A program made the position numbers and the translations under genes. The notes below the pieces were generated by a model that worked only from the letters and a program-made list of their open reading frames with translations, did not search any database and was not told where the DNA came from. From contig JAUSBJ010000010.1 of the NCBI GenBank assembly GCA_030652035.1, positions 104,280 to 168,279 on the forward strand: a DNA stretch of 64,000 nt. The letters are read 5' to 3'. Every line of letters starts with the position of its first letter. The first letter of the stretch is position 1. Positions 1-9,569 of the stretch are shown in pieces. Source of the DNA: Sulfurimicrobium sp. (GTDB lineage Bacteria > Pseudomonadota > Gammaproteobacteria > Burkholderiales > Sulfuricellaceae).

Positions 1-665
1 AACGCGTCCATCTCGCTAACATTGCTCCGATCGCCGTCAAAATTGCCTGACTGAGCCTGGGCTATCAGGTTCTTTTGGGCGTCCGGGATATGCAGCGTTG
101 CAGCAACATCGGCGCCAAAGTCTTTCACGTTCCTATCGTACTCACCTTGAGTCAGGGAGTAGGGAACACCGACCTGGCGTAGTGCCTTGAGTCGCTCTGC
201 AATATCGGAGTAATCCAGCGCCGTGGTCTGCAACCAAGGATAACGCGGCATTACGGAAGGCGGCACCATGGATTTAGGATCGATCAGGTGCTGCACGTGC
301 CAGTCGTTTGAATATTTATTGCCGACGCGAGCCAAGTCCGGTCCGGTACGTTTCGAGCCCCATTGAAACGGATGGTCATATTTGGATTCTGCCGCCAGAG
401 AGTAGTGACCATAGCGCAGTGCTTCGTCGCGGAACGGGCGGATCATCTGGGAGTGGCAGAGGTAGCATCCCTCACGCACGTAAATATCGCGTCCACGCGA
501 TTCAAGAGGCGTGTAGGGACGTACTCCATCCACCTTTTCTACAGTTTCCTTGATGAAAAACAGTGGTGCGATTTCGACCAGACCGCCAATGCTGATGGCG
601 ATCATTGTCGCGATCAGCATCAGGCCGACGTTTTTTTCAATCCATTCATGTTTGAAATTGAACAT
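1..665 (-). CDS. ccoO: cbb3-type cytochrome c oxidase subunit II (CcoO), partial
   Basis: Reading the minus strand from the ATG at 665 gives [14 protein letters not shown], one N-terminal membrane helix, and then a mono-haem cytochrome c motif CYLCH followed by SQMIRPF. This is the CcoO/FixO signature. CcoO passes electrons from CcoP towards the haem-copper centre of CcoN in the high-affinity terminal oxidase of the inner membrane. The frame stays open to the window edge, so the C-terminus and presumably ccoQ/ccoP lie outside. It follows ccoN by 68 bp on the same strand, the usual ccoNO order, and should share the ccoN promoter. Confidence 0.93.
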   Translation of the reverse strand, partial: MFNFKHEWIEKNVGLMLIATMIAISIGGLVEIAPLFFIKETVEKVDGVRPYTPLESRGRDIYVREGCYLCHSQMIRPFRDEALRYGHYSLAAESKYDHPFQWGSKRTGPDLARVGNKYSNDWHVQHLIDPKSMVPPSVMPRYPWLQTTALDYSDIAERLKALRQVGVPYSLTQGEYDRNVKDFGADVAATLHIPDAQKNLIAQAQSGNFDGDRSNVSEMDA

Positions 666-733
666 ATTATTTCTCACTTAAATCCATTGCTTCAGGCGGG
701 CGGCCATGCCGTCCGCCTGCTCCCGATGCTAAC

Positions 734-2182
<1,449 letters not shown>

Positions 2183-2319
2183 AACCATCTCCTTTTGTTT
2201 TGAAGCGAGCCACACCATCACCAGCGCGGCACGTCGACCTTGCAGTCCGGCAAATCACCCGACAGGTAAGACAAAGGCCAAGCGTTAAGTTTCGCCTGGC
2301 CTCGACATCTTTTCAGTGA

Positions 2320-2334
2320 TTGTAACTGTTACAA
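2320..2334. promoter_or_regulatory. 15-bp perfect dyad in the ccoN leader
   Basis: The sequence TTGTAACTGTTACAA is a perfect inverted repeat with 7-bp arms around one central base. It lies between the proposed ccoN transcription start (about 2373) and the ccoN start codon (2182). That position suits a repressor site or an RNA structural element. The binding protein is unknown; the Rrf2 regulator encoded at 3263-3718 is one candidate by proximity only. Confidence 0.4.
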
Positions 2335-2379
2335 CTGACGCGCCCATCATATTGCATACTGGGACGTAAACCGCTCGAC

Positions 2380-2421
2380 AATATAGCTGGAAACGCTCAA
2401 AAAAACACTGACTAATGTCAA
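2380..2421 (-). promoter_or_regulatory. FNR-type class II promoter of ccoNO
   Basis: On the minus strand, TTGACATTAGTCAG (2408-2421) matches the FNR consensus TTGAT-N4-ATCAA at seven of ten specified positions. A -10-like TATATT lies at 2380-2385. The centre of the box (2414.5) is about 41.5 bp upstream of the transcription start this -10 predicts (about 2373), the standard spacing for class II FNR activation. The gene for an FNR protein is the next gene upstream. The rest of 2183-2485 shows no gene, only this promoter and the dyad at 2320-2334. Confidence 0.65.
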
Positions 2422-2485
2422 CTTCTCGGGGTTATTTTTTGCATTCCCCGCACAAATAGGCGTTCTGAGGGCTTGATTCAAGTCC

Positions 2486-3256
2486 TTACTTCGCGATGGC
2501 GGGACCGCCTCTGGAAATCTCCAGCAGGCGGTCAGGCTGGATTAGACGCACGTTGCGTCGCTGGGTGGCGATCAAGGATTCTTCCTCAAAACGTGTAATT
2601 ACCCTGCATACGGTTTCTTCCGCCAAACCCAGGTAGTTTCCGATGTCGCTGCGCGACATGCTGAGCTTAAGTTCTTCCGCTGGTTGGCTATGGTGCTTGA
2701 GGCGAAGGGATAGATTGACAAGGAAGCTGGCAAGCCGCTCCTCGGCTCTTTTTTTCCCCAGGAGCAGCATCATTTCCTGGTGATGATTAATTTCCTGACT
2801 CATGATTCTGATCATCTGTTGCTGAAGACCCGGCACTTGTTCCACCAGTTCTTCATAGCGCTCGAACGGAACCTCGCATACGCTGGTGGTCTCTAGCGCG
2901 CGCGCCTCACTGTTGTAGCGATTGGCGACAAGAGAGTTAAGCCCCATCAGCTCTCCGGAAATGTGAAATCCGGTTACTTGGACTCGTCCGTCATCAGTCA
3001 GGACTGAGGTTTTTACCGATCCGCTACGTATTGCAAATACCGCTCGAAAAGGCTCGCCTACAGAAAAAATCGGTTCGCCGCGCTTGTAGGTGCGACGGCT
3101 TTTCACCAGTGTGTTGAGGAAGCTGAGGTCTGTGTCGCCGCCTACGGCAAAACACAGGTTGTATATCCCGCATTCCGTGCAGGCAATGGGAGCGCATGGC
3201 TGTGACGAAGCCTTGCCTATCTTGACTCGCTTGAGGGGGGTGCTGACAGCGAGCAT
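2486..3256 (-). CDS. fnr: FNR-type oxygen-sensing transcription regulator (Crp/Fnr family)
   Basis: The 256-residue protein has an N-terminal cysteine cluster C21, C26-X2-C29-X5-C35 and a further cysteine at C127 in TSVCEVPFE. These match the 4Fe-4S ligands of E. coli FNR (C20, C23, C29, C122). A cNMP-fold domain follows, then a dimerisation helix, then a C-terminal HTH (SRSDIGNYLGLAEETVCRVI). In the recognition helix Glu214 and Arg218 are conserved, but the residue equivalent to FNR Ser212 is Cys217. It should activate anaerobic or microaerobic genes, including ccoNO, whose promoter carries a matching box. The gene lies 44 bp after the Rrf2 gene on the same strand. Confidence 0.92.
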   Translation of the reverse strand: MLAVSTPLKRVKIGKASSQPCAPIACTECGIYNLCFAVGGDTDLSFLNTLVKSRRTYKRGEPIFSVGEPFRAVFAIRSGSVKTSVLTDDGRVQVTGFHISGELMGLNSLVANRYNSEARALETTSVCEVPFERYEELVEQVPGLQQQMIRIMSQEINHHQEMMLLLGKKRAEERLASFLVNLSLRLKHHSQPAEELKLSMSRSDIGNYLGLAEETVCRVITRFEEESLIATQRRNVRLIQPDRLLEISRGGPAIAK

Positions 3257-3262
3257 GGCAAG

Positions 3263-3718
3263 CTAGGCTCCAAGCACTGCATGGGGGAGGTCGGTTATCC
3301 GATACTTGCCGCTCTGCACGGCAATGGCCAGTTTTTCCAGGGTCTGCTCATGCAGCATGTGGACGACCTTTTCCTTGATCGGCTTCCAGCGTGCATGCAT
3401 GGGGCAAGCTGTCTCGTCGCTGCATACCTTCAGGCCAAGCACGCAATCATCGGTAAAACCATTGCCTTCGGTCAGCACCAGCACCTGCATCAGATCAGTC
3501 TTTTCCGCGCTTTCACGCAGGCAAAAACCACCTAGGCGGCCTCGAAATGAATAGAGCAGATTGCCCTTGCACAGGTTCTGCATGATTTTTGCCAGATAGG
3601 CAGATGGCACACCCAGATGCGCGGCAATTTCACGGTTGAGCACGGGTTCGCCACGTGGTTGAGTAGCGATATAGATTAGCGCCTGGATGGCGTATTGACT
3701 AGTGCGGGAAAGTATCAT
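3263..3718 (-). CDS. Rrf2-family Fe-S transcription regulator (NsrR/IscR-like)
   Basis: The 151-residue protein has the Rrf2 winged helix at the N-terminus (MILSRTSQYAIQALIYIA) and three cysteines, C92-X6-C99-X5-C105, almost exactly where IscR and NsrR bind their Fe-S cluster. Members sense nitric oxide, Fe-S status or redox state; which applies here cannot be decided from sequence. The ATG at 3718 is preferred: the open frame to 3739 begins at a TTG that overlaps the predicted -10 box. It is followed by fnr after only 6 bp, so the two cluster-containing regulators probably form one transcript. Confidence 0.85.
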   Translation of the reverse strand: MILSRTSQYAIQALIYIATQPRGEPVLNREIAAHLGVPSAYLAKIMQNLCKGNLLYSFRGRLGGFCLRESAEKTDLMQVLVLTEGNGFTDDCVLGLKVCSDETACPMHARWKPIKEKVVHMLHEQTLEKLAIAVQSGKYRITDLPHAVLGA

Positions 3719-3727
3719 GGCTACATC

Positions 3728-3770
3728 ATTATGACGCAATCCAGAAATTTGTAAAGGATGACACTATCCT
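3728..3770 (-). promoter_or_regulatory. Promoter and operator-like dyad for the Rrf2-fnr pair
   Basis: On the minus strand, TTTACA (3750-3755) and CATAAT (3728-3733), 16 bp apart, make a good sigma-70-type promoter. Transcription would start near 3721, only a few bases before the Rrf2 start codon at 3718, so the mRNA would be nearly leaderless. A dyad AGGAT-N6-ATCCT (3755-3770) abuts and slightly overlaps the -35 element, a typical place for autorepression by an Rrf2 protein. This is a pattern-based call only. Confidence 0.45.
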
Positions 3771-3793
3771 GAATTGAAACAAGGGTGCACCTG

Positions 3794-4483
3794 TCAGATA
3801 TTGGGCAAATTCAGGCGTTGTGCGACCCGGACCGGATCCGGTCCGGCCTCGTGCTCAACCACCCCCAGAAGGGGTGCTCCAAGGCGCTGCTGTAGCGCAT
3901 CCAGATTCGACCCGAAATACGCCATTTCCGGGTCGATTCGATTCGCCACCCAGCCGGCGAGCGTCAAACCTTGTGCGCGTATGGCTTCCGCTGTGAGCAG
4001 GGCATGATTCAGGCAGCCTAGCCGCATGCCCACCACCAGCACTATGGGCAAGCCCAGTTGCCGAGCCAGATCGGCACTATCCTGATTCGAATTCAGCGGT
4101 ACTTTGAAGCCGCCAGCCCCCTCGACAACCACGATTTCGGCGCTTCCGGCCAGCGCCAGGAAGGCTTCCCTGATGCGCTCCAGATCAATAGCGACACCAG
4201 CTACTTCAGCCGCGACATGGGGCGCTATGGGCGGCGCAAATGCGTAGGGATTGACCCACTCTATGGGCGCCTGCGTACTCGACGCCCGTCGCAGTGCGAC
4301 AACGTCACCGCACACCATGCCCTGAGCCTGCTGCTCACATCCGGCGGCCACTGGTTTCATGCCTAGCGCAGTCTTTCCGGCGTTGCGCCACGCATGCAAC
4401 AGTGCGCAGGAAATCAGGGTCTTGCCAACATCGGTGTCCGTGCCGGTCACGAAAACACCCCGGGGCGAAGGGATGAGCGTCAT
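3794..4483 (-). CDS. bioD: Dethiobiotin synthetase (BioD)
   Basis: BioD (229 residues) carboxylates 7,8-diaminopelargonate with ATP to close the ureido ring of dethiobiotin. The N-terminal P-loop GTDTDVGKT (residues 14-22) and the VEGAGG motif are diagnostic. It is the last gene of the minus-strand order bioB-bioF-bioH-bioC-bioD, and its ATG overlaps the bioC stop codon in an ATGA junction, indicating translational coupling. No bioA (diaminopelargonate aminotransferase) is present in this window; the enzyme for that step must be encoded elsewhere. Confidence 0.95.
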   Translation of the reverse strand: MTLIPSPRGVFVTGTDTDVGKTLISCALLHAWRNAGKTALGMKPVAAGCEQQAQGMVCGDVVALRRASSTQAPIEWVNPYAFAPPIAPHVAAEVAGVAIDLERIREAFLALAGSAEIVVVEGAGGFKVPLNSNQDSADLARQLGLPIVLVVGMRLGCLNHALLTAEAIRAQGLTLAGWVANRIDPEMAYFGSNLDALQQRLGAPLLGVVEHEAGPDPVRVAQRLNLPNI

Positions 4484-5367
4484 GGCCTTCCTCGCTGACG
4501 GGGGGGCGGCATCTGTATCACCTGCCGCCCATCCGGTAATTGGTTGGGCGCCCAGGCATGGCCATAGATCACTTCATAGGTGGCGGGAAGCTTGCCATCC
4601 TTGCGGAGCTTTTCGTATTCTGCCTCCATGCGCTTCCACGCGCTTTTCCCCGCCAGCCCCTGGCGCCGTCCCCGGGTCGCGTTATGTGCTCCCAGTGCCT
4701 TGAGGTCGCGCATCAGGCCGGATGCCGTATCGTAGGTCAGGGTGAAATGCTCCATATCCATGACAGGCTCGGCAAATCCCGCCCGCATCAGGGCATCCCC
4801 GATATCGTGCATGTCCTGAAAGCGGCTGACGTGGCTGTAGCCATCGATCAGGCTGAAGGCCTGTCTCAACTCCCTCAGCGTATCCGGGCCGAAAGTGCTG
4901 AACATAAGTAAGCCATTGGGCGCCAGCACGCGGCGCATGCCGCTGAATGTCGCGTCCAGGTCGTTGCACCACTGCAGCGCCAGGCTTGACCATAGCAGAT
5001 CCACGCTGCCTGCTTGCAGCGGCAGGGCTTCGAGGTCGCCGCAGATATAAGTGTCAGCGGTGGACTTTGCTGGGAGCACTTTTTGCCACCACGGGCGTAC
5101 GCCACGCGCAATCTTGAGCATGCCGATGGCGAGGTCGAGAGAGATCTGCCGCGCATCGGCATAATGCCCCTGCAGCAGGGGGCGTGCGTATCCGGTCCCG
5201 CAACCCGCATCCAGAATGGTGGCCGGCTGATGCTTGATATATTGCAGCCGCTCCGCCATGCGGTCAGCCACTGTGCGCTGCAGCACCGCCGCCCGGTCAT
5301 AGCTTGCCGCCGCCCGTTCGAACGAACGCCGAACCCGGTTTTTGTCTATCTGAAAAGCATCAGTCAC
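4480..5367 (-). CDS. bioC: Malonyl-ACP O-methyltransferase (BioC)
   Basis: BioC is an S-adenosylmethionine methyltransferase that disguises malonyl-ACP as a methyl ester so fatty acid synthesis can build pimeloyl-ACP methyl ester. The 295-residue protein has the SAM-binding motif ILDAGCGTGYARPLL and the family start NRVRRSFERAAASYDRAA. I chose the GTG at 5367 because AAGGAG lies eight bases upstream and it overlaps the bioH stop codon by two bases; the frame is open to 5481 but that extension lies inside bioH. BioC and BioH together supply the pimeloyl moiety. Confidence 0.93.
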   Translation of the reverse strand: MTDAFQIDKNRVRRSFERAAASYDRAAVLQRTVADRMAERLQYIKHQPATILDAGCGTGYARPLLQGHYADARQISLDLAIGMLKIARGVRPWWQKVLPAKSTADTYICGDLEALPLQAGSVDLLWSSLALQWCNDLDATFSGMRRVLAPNGLLMFSTFGPDTLRELRQAFSLIDGYSHVSRFQDMHDIGDALMRAGFAEPVMDMEHFTLTYDTASGLMRDLKALGAHNATRGRRQGLAGKSAWKRMEAEYEKLRKDGKLPATYEVIYGHAWAPNQLPDGRQVIQMPPPRQRGRP

Positions 5368-6125
5368 TGAAAAAACTCCTTTGCCACGCGCAAAAATGTC
5401 TCGGGTTGCGACAGGAAAGGGGCGTGCGCGCAACCCGGAATCACTTCCAGTCGCGCCCCATCGACCTGTGTTTTTATCCACTGGGCCGCAGCAACCGGGG
5501 CTAGCATGTCACGCTCGCCGTGCAAAATCGCAAGAGGCATGGTCAAATCCTCCACTTCGCCGCGTAAATCCGTATCCAGCAGCACGTTTAGCCCCGCTTT
5601 CAACACTTCGGCGCTGGGCCGTCCCTTGGCGAAAAGGGCCGCGCGCAAATACTTCATTACTGTGCGCAAGCTCTCGCCATTGCGAGCCTGCAAGGACAGG
5701 AAGCGCAGCAGCGTGCCGGAATAATCCGAATCCAGGTCCTGCGCAAAGGTTTGCAAAATGACGGGATCGATGCCATTTGCCCAATCGCTCCGTTGCACAA
5801 AACAGGGCGAGGAGCCCACCAGCATCAGGCGGCGCACCTGCCGTGGATGGTCTAGTGCCCAGCGTTGCGCCACAAGCCCACCCAGCGACCAGCCGATAAC
5901 ATGGGTGACGGGTGGAAGGGCTTCGGCCACCACCTGAGCCAGCGTTGCCAGGTCGTAAGGCTGGCATGCGGCGCTTGTGCCATAGCCCGGAAGATCCAGC
6001 GCATGCACGCGGAATTGGCACGCCAGTTCAGCGCTCACTCCGTCCCAAATCCCGCCATGCATGCCCCATCCATGAATCAGGGCAAGATCGGGCCCGCTAC
6101 CCGTAACCTCAACGTGAAGACTCAT
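5364..6125 (-). CDS. bioH: Pimeloyl-ACP methyl ester carboxylesterase (BioH)
   Basis: The 253-residue alpha/beta hydrolase has the nucleophile elbow GWSLGG (Ser80), an acid in HGERDMLAP and the catalytic His in GCAHAPF. BioH removes the methyl ester introduced by BioC once the pimeloyl chain is complete. Its start overlaps the bioF stop and its stop overlaps the bioC start, so the genes are tightly coupled. Length and motifs are normal for the family. Confidence 0.93.
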   Translation of the reverse strand: MSLHVEVTGSGPDLALIHGWGMHGGIWDGVSAELACQFRVHALDLPGYGTSAACQPYDLATLAQVVAEALPPVTHVIGWSLGGLVAQRWALDHPRQVRRLMLVGSSPCFVQRSDWANGIDPVILQTFAQDLDSDYSGTLLRFLSLQARNGESLRTVMKYLRAALFAKGRPSAEVLKAGLNVLLDTDLRGEVEDLTMPLAILHGERDMLAPVAAAQWIKTQVDGARLEVIPGCAHAPFLSQPETFLRVAKEFFQ

Positions 6126-7312
6126 TGCCGCTCCAGCAGGTGCAGCGCATCCACCAACATTTCAACATCCTCCTTGCAGTGCGACGCGGAAAGCGAAATG
6201 CGCAATCGTGCTGTTCCTTGCGGTACGGTCGGGGGGCGTATCGCCGGCACCAGAATGCCCTTTTTCTGCAAAGCCAGGCTCACCGCCACGGCTTCCTTGC
6301 TGGAGCCGATCAGCAGCGGCTGGATTGGCGTTTCCGAGGGCATGCGTTGCCAGCGCTGCATTTTTAGGCCATCGCGCAGATGGGCGATCAGTTGCGCCAG
6401 ACGCTCACGTCGCCAGTCTTCTGCCGCAATGATGCGCAGGCTTTCCTGCAATGCCACCGACAACATGGGCGGCGTGGCGGTGGTATATATATAGGTGCGC
6501 GCATTCTGCACCAGCCCGTCGATCAGTTCCTGCGATCCAGCGACAAAGGCGCCGGAAACGCCGGCGGCCTTGCCCAGCGTGGCCATGTAGATGATGCGCG
6601 AGGTGAGGGGTGAGGGGTGAGGGGTGAGGAGGTCCAATAGCATGCCGAAATGTTCGAGGATGCCGCGCCCGGTTTGTCCAAGCATGCCGAAGCCATGGGC
6701 ATCGTCGAGCAGCAGCCAGGCGTCGTATTTTTCGCACAAAGCCAAGAGCTGCGGGACGGGAGCCAGGTCCCCGTCCATGCTGAATACGGCATCGCTTACC
6801 ACCAGCTTGCGGCGTGCGCTCGATGCGGCCAGCTGTCCCTCAAGTGCGGACAGGTCGAGATGCGCATAGCGCTTGAAGTGGGCGCGGGATAGCAGTGCCG
6901 CATCGTTCAGTGAAGCATGATTCAGCTTGTCGGCAAAAATCGCGTCATTGCGCCCCAGAAGCGCAGTTACGACACCCAGGTTGGCCATGTAGCCGGTGGA
7001 AAACAGCAGTGCCGCGGGCATGCCGAAAAATGCCGCCAGCGACTGTTCCAGCTGATGATGCGCAAGCGTGTGGCCGGTCACCAGGTGGGATGCGCCGGCG
7101 CCCACGCCAAACTGTTGCGCACCCCGGCAGGCGGCCTCGATCAGCGCGGGGTGGTTGGCGAGGCCGAGATAATCGTTGCTGCAGAACGACAGAAGATCAG
7201 CGCCATCCACCCGCACACGGGCACCCTGCGGGCTTTCCAGCATGCGGCGATGGCGCAGCAGTCCGTCTGCGTCCCTTTGCTTCAGCTCATCGGCAAGATA
7301 GGAAAAAGGCAT
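6122..7312 (-). CDS. bioF: 8-amino-7-oxononanoate synthase (BioF) with repeat-encoded insertion
   Basis: BioF is a PLP enzyme that condenses pimeloyl-ACP with L-alanine. The 396-residue protein shows CSNDYLGLANHP near the N-terminus, LLDDAHGFG (Asp/His for PLP) and the Schiff-base lysine K248 in ATLGKAAG. Between GRGILEHFG and the lysine segment there is an extra run, about residues 228-237, reading [10 protein letters not shown], encoded by four GGTGAGG heptamers (6602-6629, + strand). E. coli BioF, as I recall it, is about nine residues shorter here. The frame is intact, so the enzyme is probably functional with an enlarged loop. No Shine-Dalgarno is visible before the ATG, where another heptamer repeat lies. 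Confidence 0.93.
   Translation of the reverse strand: MPFSYLADELKQRDADGLLRHRRMLESPQGARVRVDGADLLSFCSNDYLGLANHPALIEAACRGAQQFGVGAGASHLVTGHTLAHHQLEQSLAAFFGMPAALLFSTGYMANLGVVTALLGRNDAIFADKLNHASLNDAALLSRAHFKRYAHLDLSALEGQLAASSARRKLVVSDAVFSMDGDLAPVPQLLALCEKYDAWLLLDDAHGFGMLGQTGRGILEHFGMLLDLLTPHPSPLTSRIIYMATLGKAAGVSGAFVAGSQELIDGLVQNARTYIYTTATPPMLSVALQESLRIIAAEDWRRERLAQLIAHLRDGLKMQRWQRMPSETPIQPLLIGSSKEAVAVSLALQKKGILVPAIRPPTVPQGTARLRISLSASHCKEDVEMLVDALHLLERQ
6602..6629. repeat. Heptamer tandem repeat inside bioF
   Basis: Four exact head-to-tail copies of GGTGAGG lie inside the bioF reading frame. On the coding strand they read CCTCACC and encode the [11 protein letters not shown] peptide. The same heptamer occurs between algH and ruvX (50007-50034). 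Total length is 28 bp, not a multiple of three, so flanking bases must compensate to keep the frame open. Confidence 0.9.
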
Positions 7313-7317
7313 TTATT

Positions 7318-7391
7318 GGTGATAGGTAATGGGTGATGGGTAATGATGCCCGCCGAATTTACTCATTACCCATTCCTCATGACTCATTACC
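7318..7391. repeat. Inverted pair of heptamer arrays between bioB and bioF
   Basis: The left arm (7318-7345) is four heptamers of the type GGTRATR. The right arm (7364-7391) is four in the opposite orientation (CATTACC, CATTCCT, CATGACT, CATTACC). About 18 bp separate the arms. The element fills nearly the whole space between the bioB stop and the bioF start and could fold into a long hairpin in the operon mRNA. Confidence 0.8.
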
Positions 7392-7398
7392 AGCCTGC

Positions 7399-8370
7399 TC
7401 ACGCCGCCATGGCGCGGATTCCCAGCTTGTTGAACAGCGCCTGGTCGGAATGGGTATCCGGATTGCCGGTGGTAAGCAGCTTTTCGCCGTAAAAAATGGA
7501 ATTCGCGCCAGCCAGGAAGCACAGCGCCTGCACGCTGTCCGCCATTTCGCCGCGACCGGCCGAGAGGCGCACCAGGCTGCCTGGCATGGTGATCCGCGCC
7601 ACCGCGACGGTGCGCACGAATTCGAGCGGGTCCAGATTTTCCGCGTTTTTCAGCGGCGTTCCCTCGACTTGCACCAGCATGTTGATCGGCACCGATTCCG
7701 GCACCGGGTCCAGATTCGCCAGTTGTGCGATCAGGGCAGCGCGTTGGGTGCGCGATTCGCCCATGCCGATGATACCGCCACTGCATACCTTGATCCCGGC
7801 CTTGCGCACCCGGCCCAGGGTATCGAGTCTATCCTGGTAGGTGTGGGTGGTGATGACCTGGCCGTAGAATTCCGGCGCGGTGTCGAGATTGTGATTGTAG
7901 TAGTCGAGTCCGGCATCCCTGAGTTGCGCGGCCTGTTCTTCCTTGAGCATGCCCAGGGTGACGCAGGTCTCGAGGCCCATCGCCTTCACCGCGCGCACCA
8001 TTTCCAGCACCGGCAGCAAGTCCTTCTGCTTCGGCCCGCGCCAGGCGGCGCCCATGCAGAAGCGCGTGGCGCCCGTTTCCTTGGCGGCGGCAGCGGCGGC
8101 AATCACTTCGTCGAGCGCCATCAGCGGTTCGCGTTCGACCGGCGTTTCATGGTGCGCCGATTGCGAACAGTAGCCGCAATCCTCGGAGCAGCCGCCGGTC
8201 TTGATGGAAAGCAGCGTGCTCACCTGCACCTCATTGGGGTCGAAATGCTCGCGGTGCACCGTTTGCGCCCTGAAAATCAGGTCGTTGAACGGCAGCGCGA
8301 ACAGGCGCTCGATTTCCGCCACCGTCCAGGGAGATTTTGCTACGTGTTTCAGGTCTGTTGCGTTATTCAT
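7399..8370 (-). CDS. bioB: Biotin synthase (BioB)
   Basis: BioB is a radical SAM enzyme that inserts sulfur into dethiobiotin. The cysteine motif CSEDCGYC (C61, C65, C68) binds the 4Fe-4S cluster; the remaining length (323 residues) and motifs such as [13 protein letters not shown] fit the family. The ATG at 8370 ([10 protein letters not shown]) is chosen because a GAGG ribosome site lies about ten bases upstream; the frame extends to 8385. The start overlaps the stop of the preceding small membrane protein gene by eight bases. Confidence 0.96.
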   Translation of the reverse strand: MNNATDLKHVAKSPWTVAEIERLFALPFNDLIFRAQTVHREHFDPNEVQVSTLLSIKTGGCSEDCGYCSQSAHHETPVEREPLMALDEVIAAAAAAKETGATRFCMGAAWRGPKQKDLLPVLEMVRAVKAMGLETCVTLGMLKEEQAAQLRDAGLDYYNHNLDTAPEFYGQVITTHTYQDRLDTLGRVRKAGIKVCSGGIIGMGESRTQRAALIAQLANLDPVPESVPINMLVQVEGTPLKNAENLDPLEFVRTVAVARITMPGSLVRLSAGRGEMADSVQALCFLAGANSIFYGEKLLTTGNPDTHSDQALFNKLGIRAMAA

Positions 8371-8749
8371 GTGTGTTTGCCTCAACTTCCATATCCTGCC
8401 AATTTTCCCGCTGTACCTGTAAAAGATCGCGAATGCCCCAGGGAATAACCACTACTGCGAAAATGGCCCAGATTGCCAGCAGGCCATACCAATTACTGAA
8501 CAAACCGTAAATCGGCTGACCCAGTACCACCATTGCGCCTGCTACACCGTAAAAACGATAACCGGCAAAACGGTTGTAGTTAACCACTTTTGGATTGGGG
8601 TGGTGGGCAACCGAGGCGTAGGCAAAAATCGAGGCCGCGATCCAGATCATCAGCAAAGGCGGAATCAGCACTGCGATCATGCTGGCGAGATTGAATATCC
8701 GGGCTGAAAAACGTTGTTGATCAGCGCTGATGATTTTTTGCTGGTCCAT
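8363..8749 (-). CDS. Small membrane protein of unknown function upstream of bioB
   Basis: A 128-residue protein ([20 protein letters not shown]...) with three hydrophobic stretches, about residues 20-42, 65-82 and 88-108, so probably three membrane helices with a charged C-terminal tail. I do not recognise the family. Its stop codon overlaps the bioB start, so it is translated together with the biotin genes and is the first gene of that transcript. The open frame also allows a start at 8761. A role in biotin metabolism is suggested only by position. Confidence 0.7.
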   Translation of the reverse strand: MDQQKIISADQQRFSARIFNLASMIAVLIPPLLMIWIAASIFAYASVAHHPNPKVVNYNRFAGYRFYGVAGAMVVLGQPIYGLFSNWYGLLAIWAIFAVVVIPWGIRDLLQVQRENWQDMEVEANTHE

Positions 8750-8804
8750 ATGACACCGCACGCGAATGGTAAAATGGCCCGAATAATCAGAGATTACGGC
8801 CAGC

Positions 8805-9521
8805 TTGTCAAATTATTGGACATCCATTCTGAACGGCTGCACAAATATTGTGCAATCCATCCTTCCTCATCGTTGCCTGTTGTGCGGTGCCGCAGGCAGT
8901 GAAGAAACGCTCTGCCCGGCGTGCCTCATCAGCCTGCCGTGGCACAATGACGCGCATTGCCCGCGCTGCGCACTACCCACAATGGACAGCCTGACCTGCG
9001 GGCACTGCCTGCATGCCCCATTCGTTTTTGACCGGACGATTGCGGCCTTGCGCTATGAGTTCCCGCTGGACGTACTGATTCAGGAGCTGAAATACCGCCA
9101 CCAGTTTGCCCTTGTCTCCCTGCTTGGCACCGCGCTGGCCGAGCGTGCCCAGCGATCCGCGTCCCGCCCCGATGTGCTGATCCCGATGCCGCTGCATCCA
9201 AAGCGTCTGAGGGAACGGGGTTTCAACCAGGCGCTGGAACTGGCAAAGGTCGTGGCCGGGCGGCTTGAACTGCCCCTTCTCGCCCAGGGCGCCGAACGCA
9301 TCCGCGCCACGCCGCCGCAGGTCGGCTTGCCGTGGAAGGAGAGGGCGAAAAGCGTGCGCGGCGCTTTTTCCTGTTCCGCTGACCTGAGCGGAAAGCATGT
9401 GGCCGTTCTGGACGATGTCATGACCACGGGCACCAGCCTGCATGAGCTGAGCATCGCCCTGCGGAAACAGGGCGCTGTAGAAATCAGCGCCTGGGTTTTG
9501 GCAAGGACGGTAGGGAAGTAG
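8805..9521 (+). CDS. comF: ComF-family phosphoribosyltransferase-like protein
   Basis: The 238-residue protein has an N-terminal double zinc-ribbon (CLLCGAAGSEETLCPAC and CPRC...CGHC) and a C-terminal phosphoribosyltransferase fold with the PRPP loop VAVLDDVMTTGTS. ComF proteins assist uptake or processing of transforming DNA. The frame starts at a TTG (8805) with no strong ribosome site, so the true start may differ slightly. The gene is divergent from the biotin operon, leaving about 55 bp for both promoters. A heptamer repeat begins exactly at its stop codon. Confidence 0.88.
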   Translation: MSNYWTSILNGCTNIVQSILPHRCLLCGAAGSEETLCPACLISLPWHNDAHCPRCALPTMDSLTCGHCLHAPFVFDRTIAALRYEFPLDVLIQELKYRHQFALVSLLGTALAERAQRSASRPDVLIPMPLHPKRLRERGFNQALELAKVVAGRLELPLLAQGAERIRATPPQVGLPWKERAKSVRGAFSCSADLSGKHVAVLDDVMTTGTSLHELSIALRKQGAVEISAWVLARTVGK

Positions 9522-9541
9522 CTATCAGCTGTCAGCTGACC
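9521..9541. repeat. Heptamer array at the comF stop codon
   Basis: Three degenerate heptamers, GCTATCA, GCTGTCA and GCTGACC, start at the last base of the comF stop codon. They resemble the GCTATCG/GCTGTTA array at the 3' end of the RND pump gene (31476-31489). Confidence 0.65.
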
Positions 9542-9569
9542 GCTTCATTATCTTAAAAACGGTATTTCA

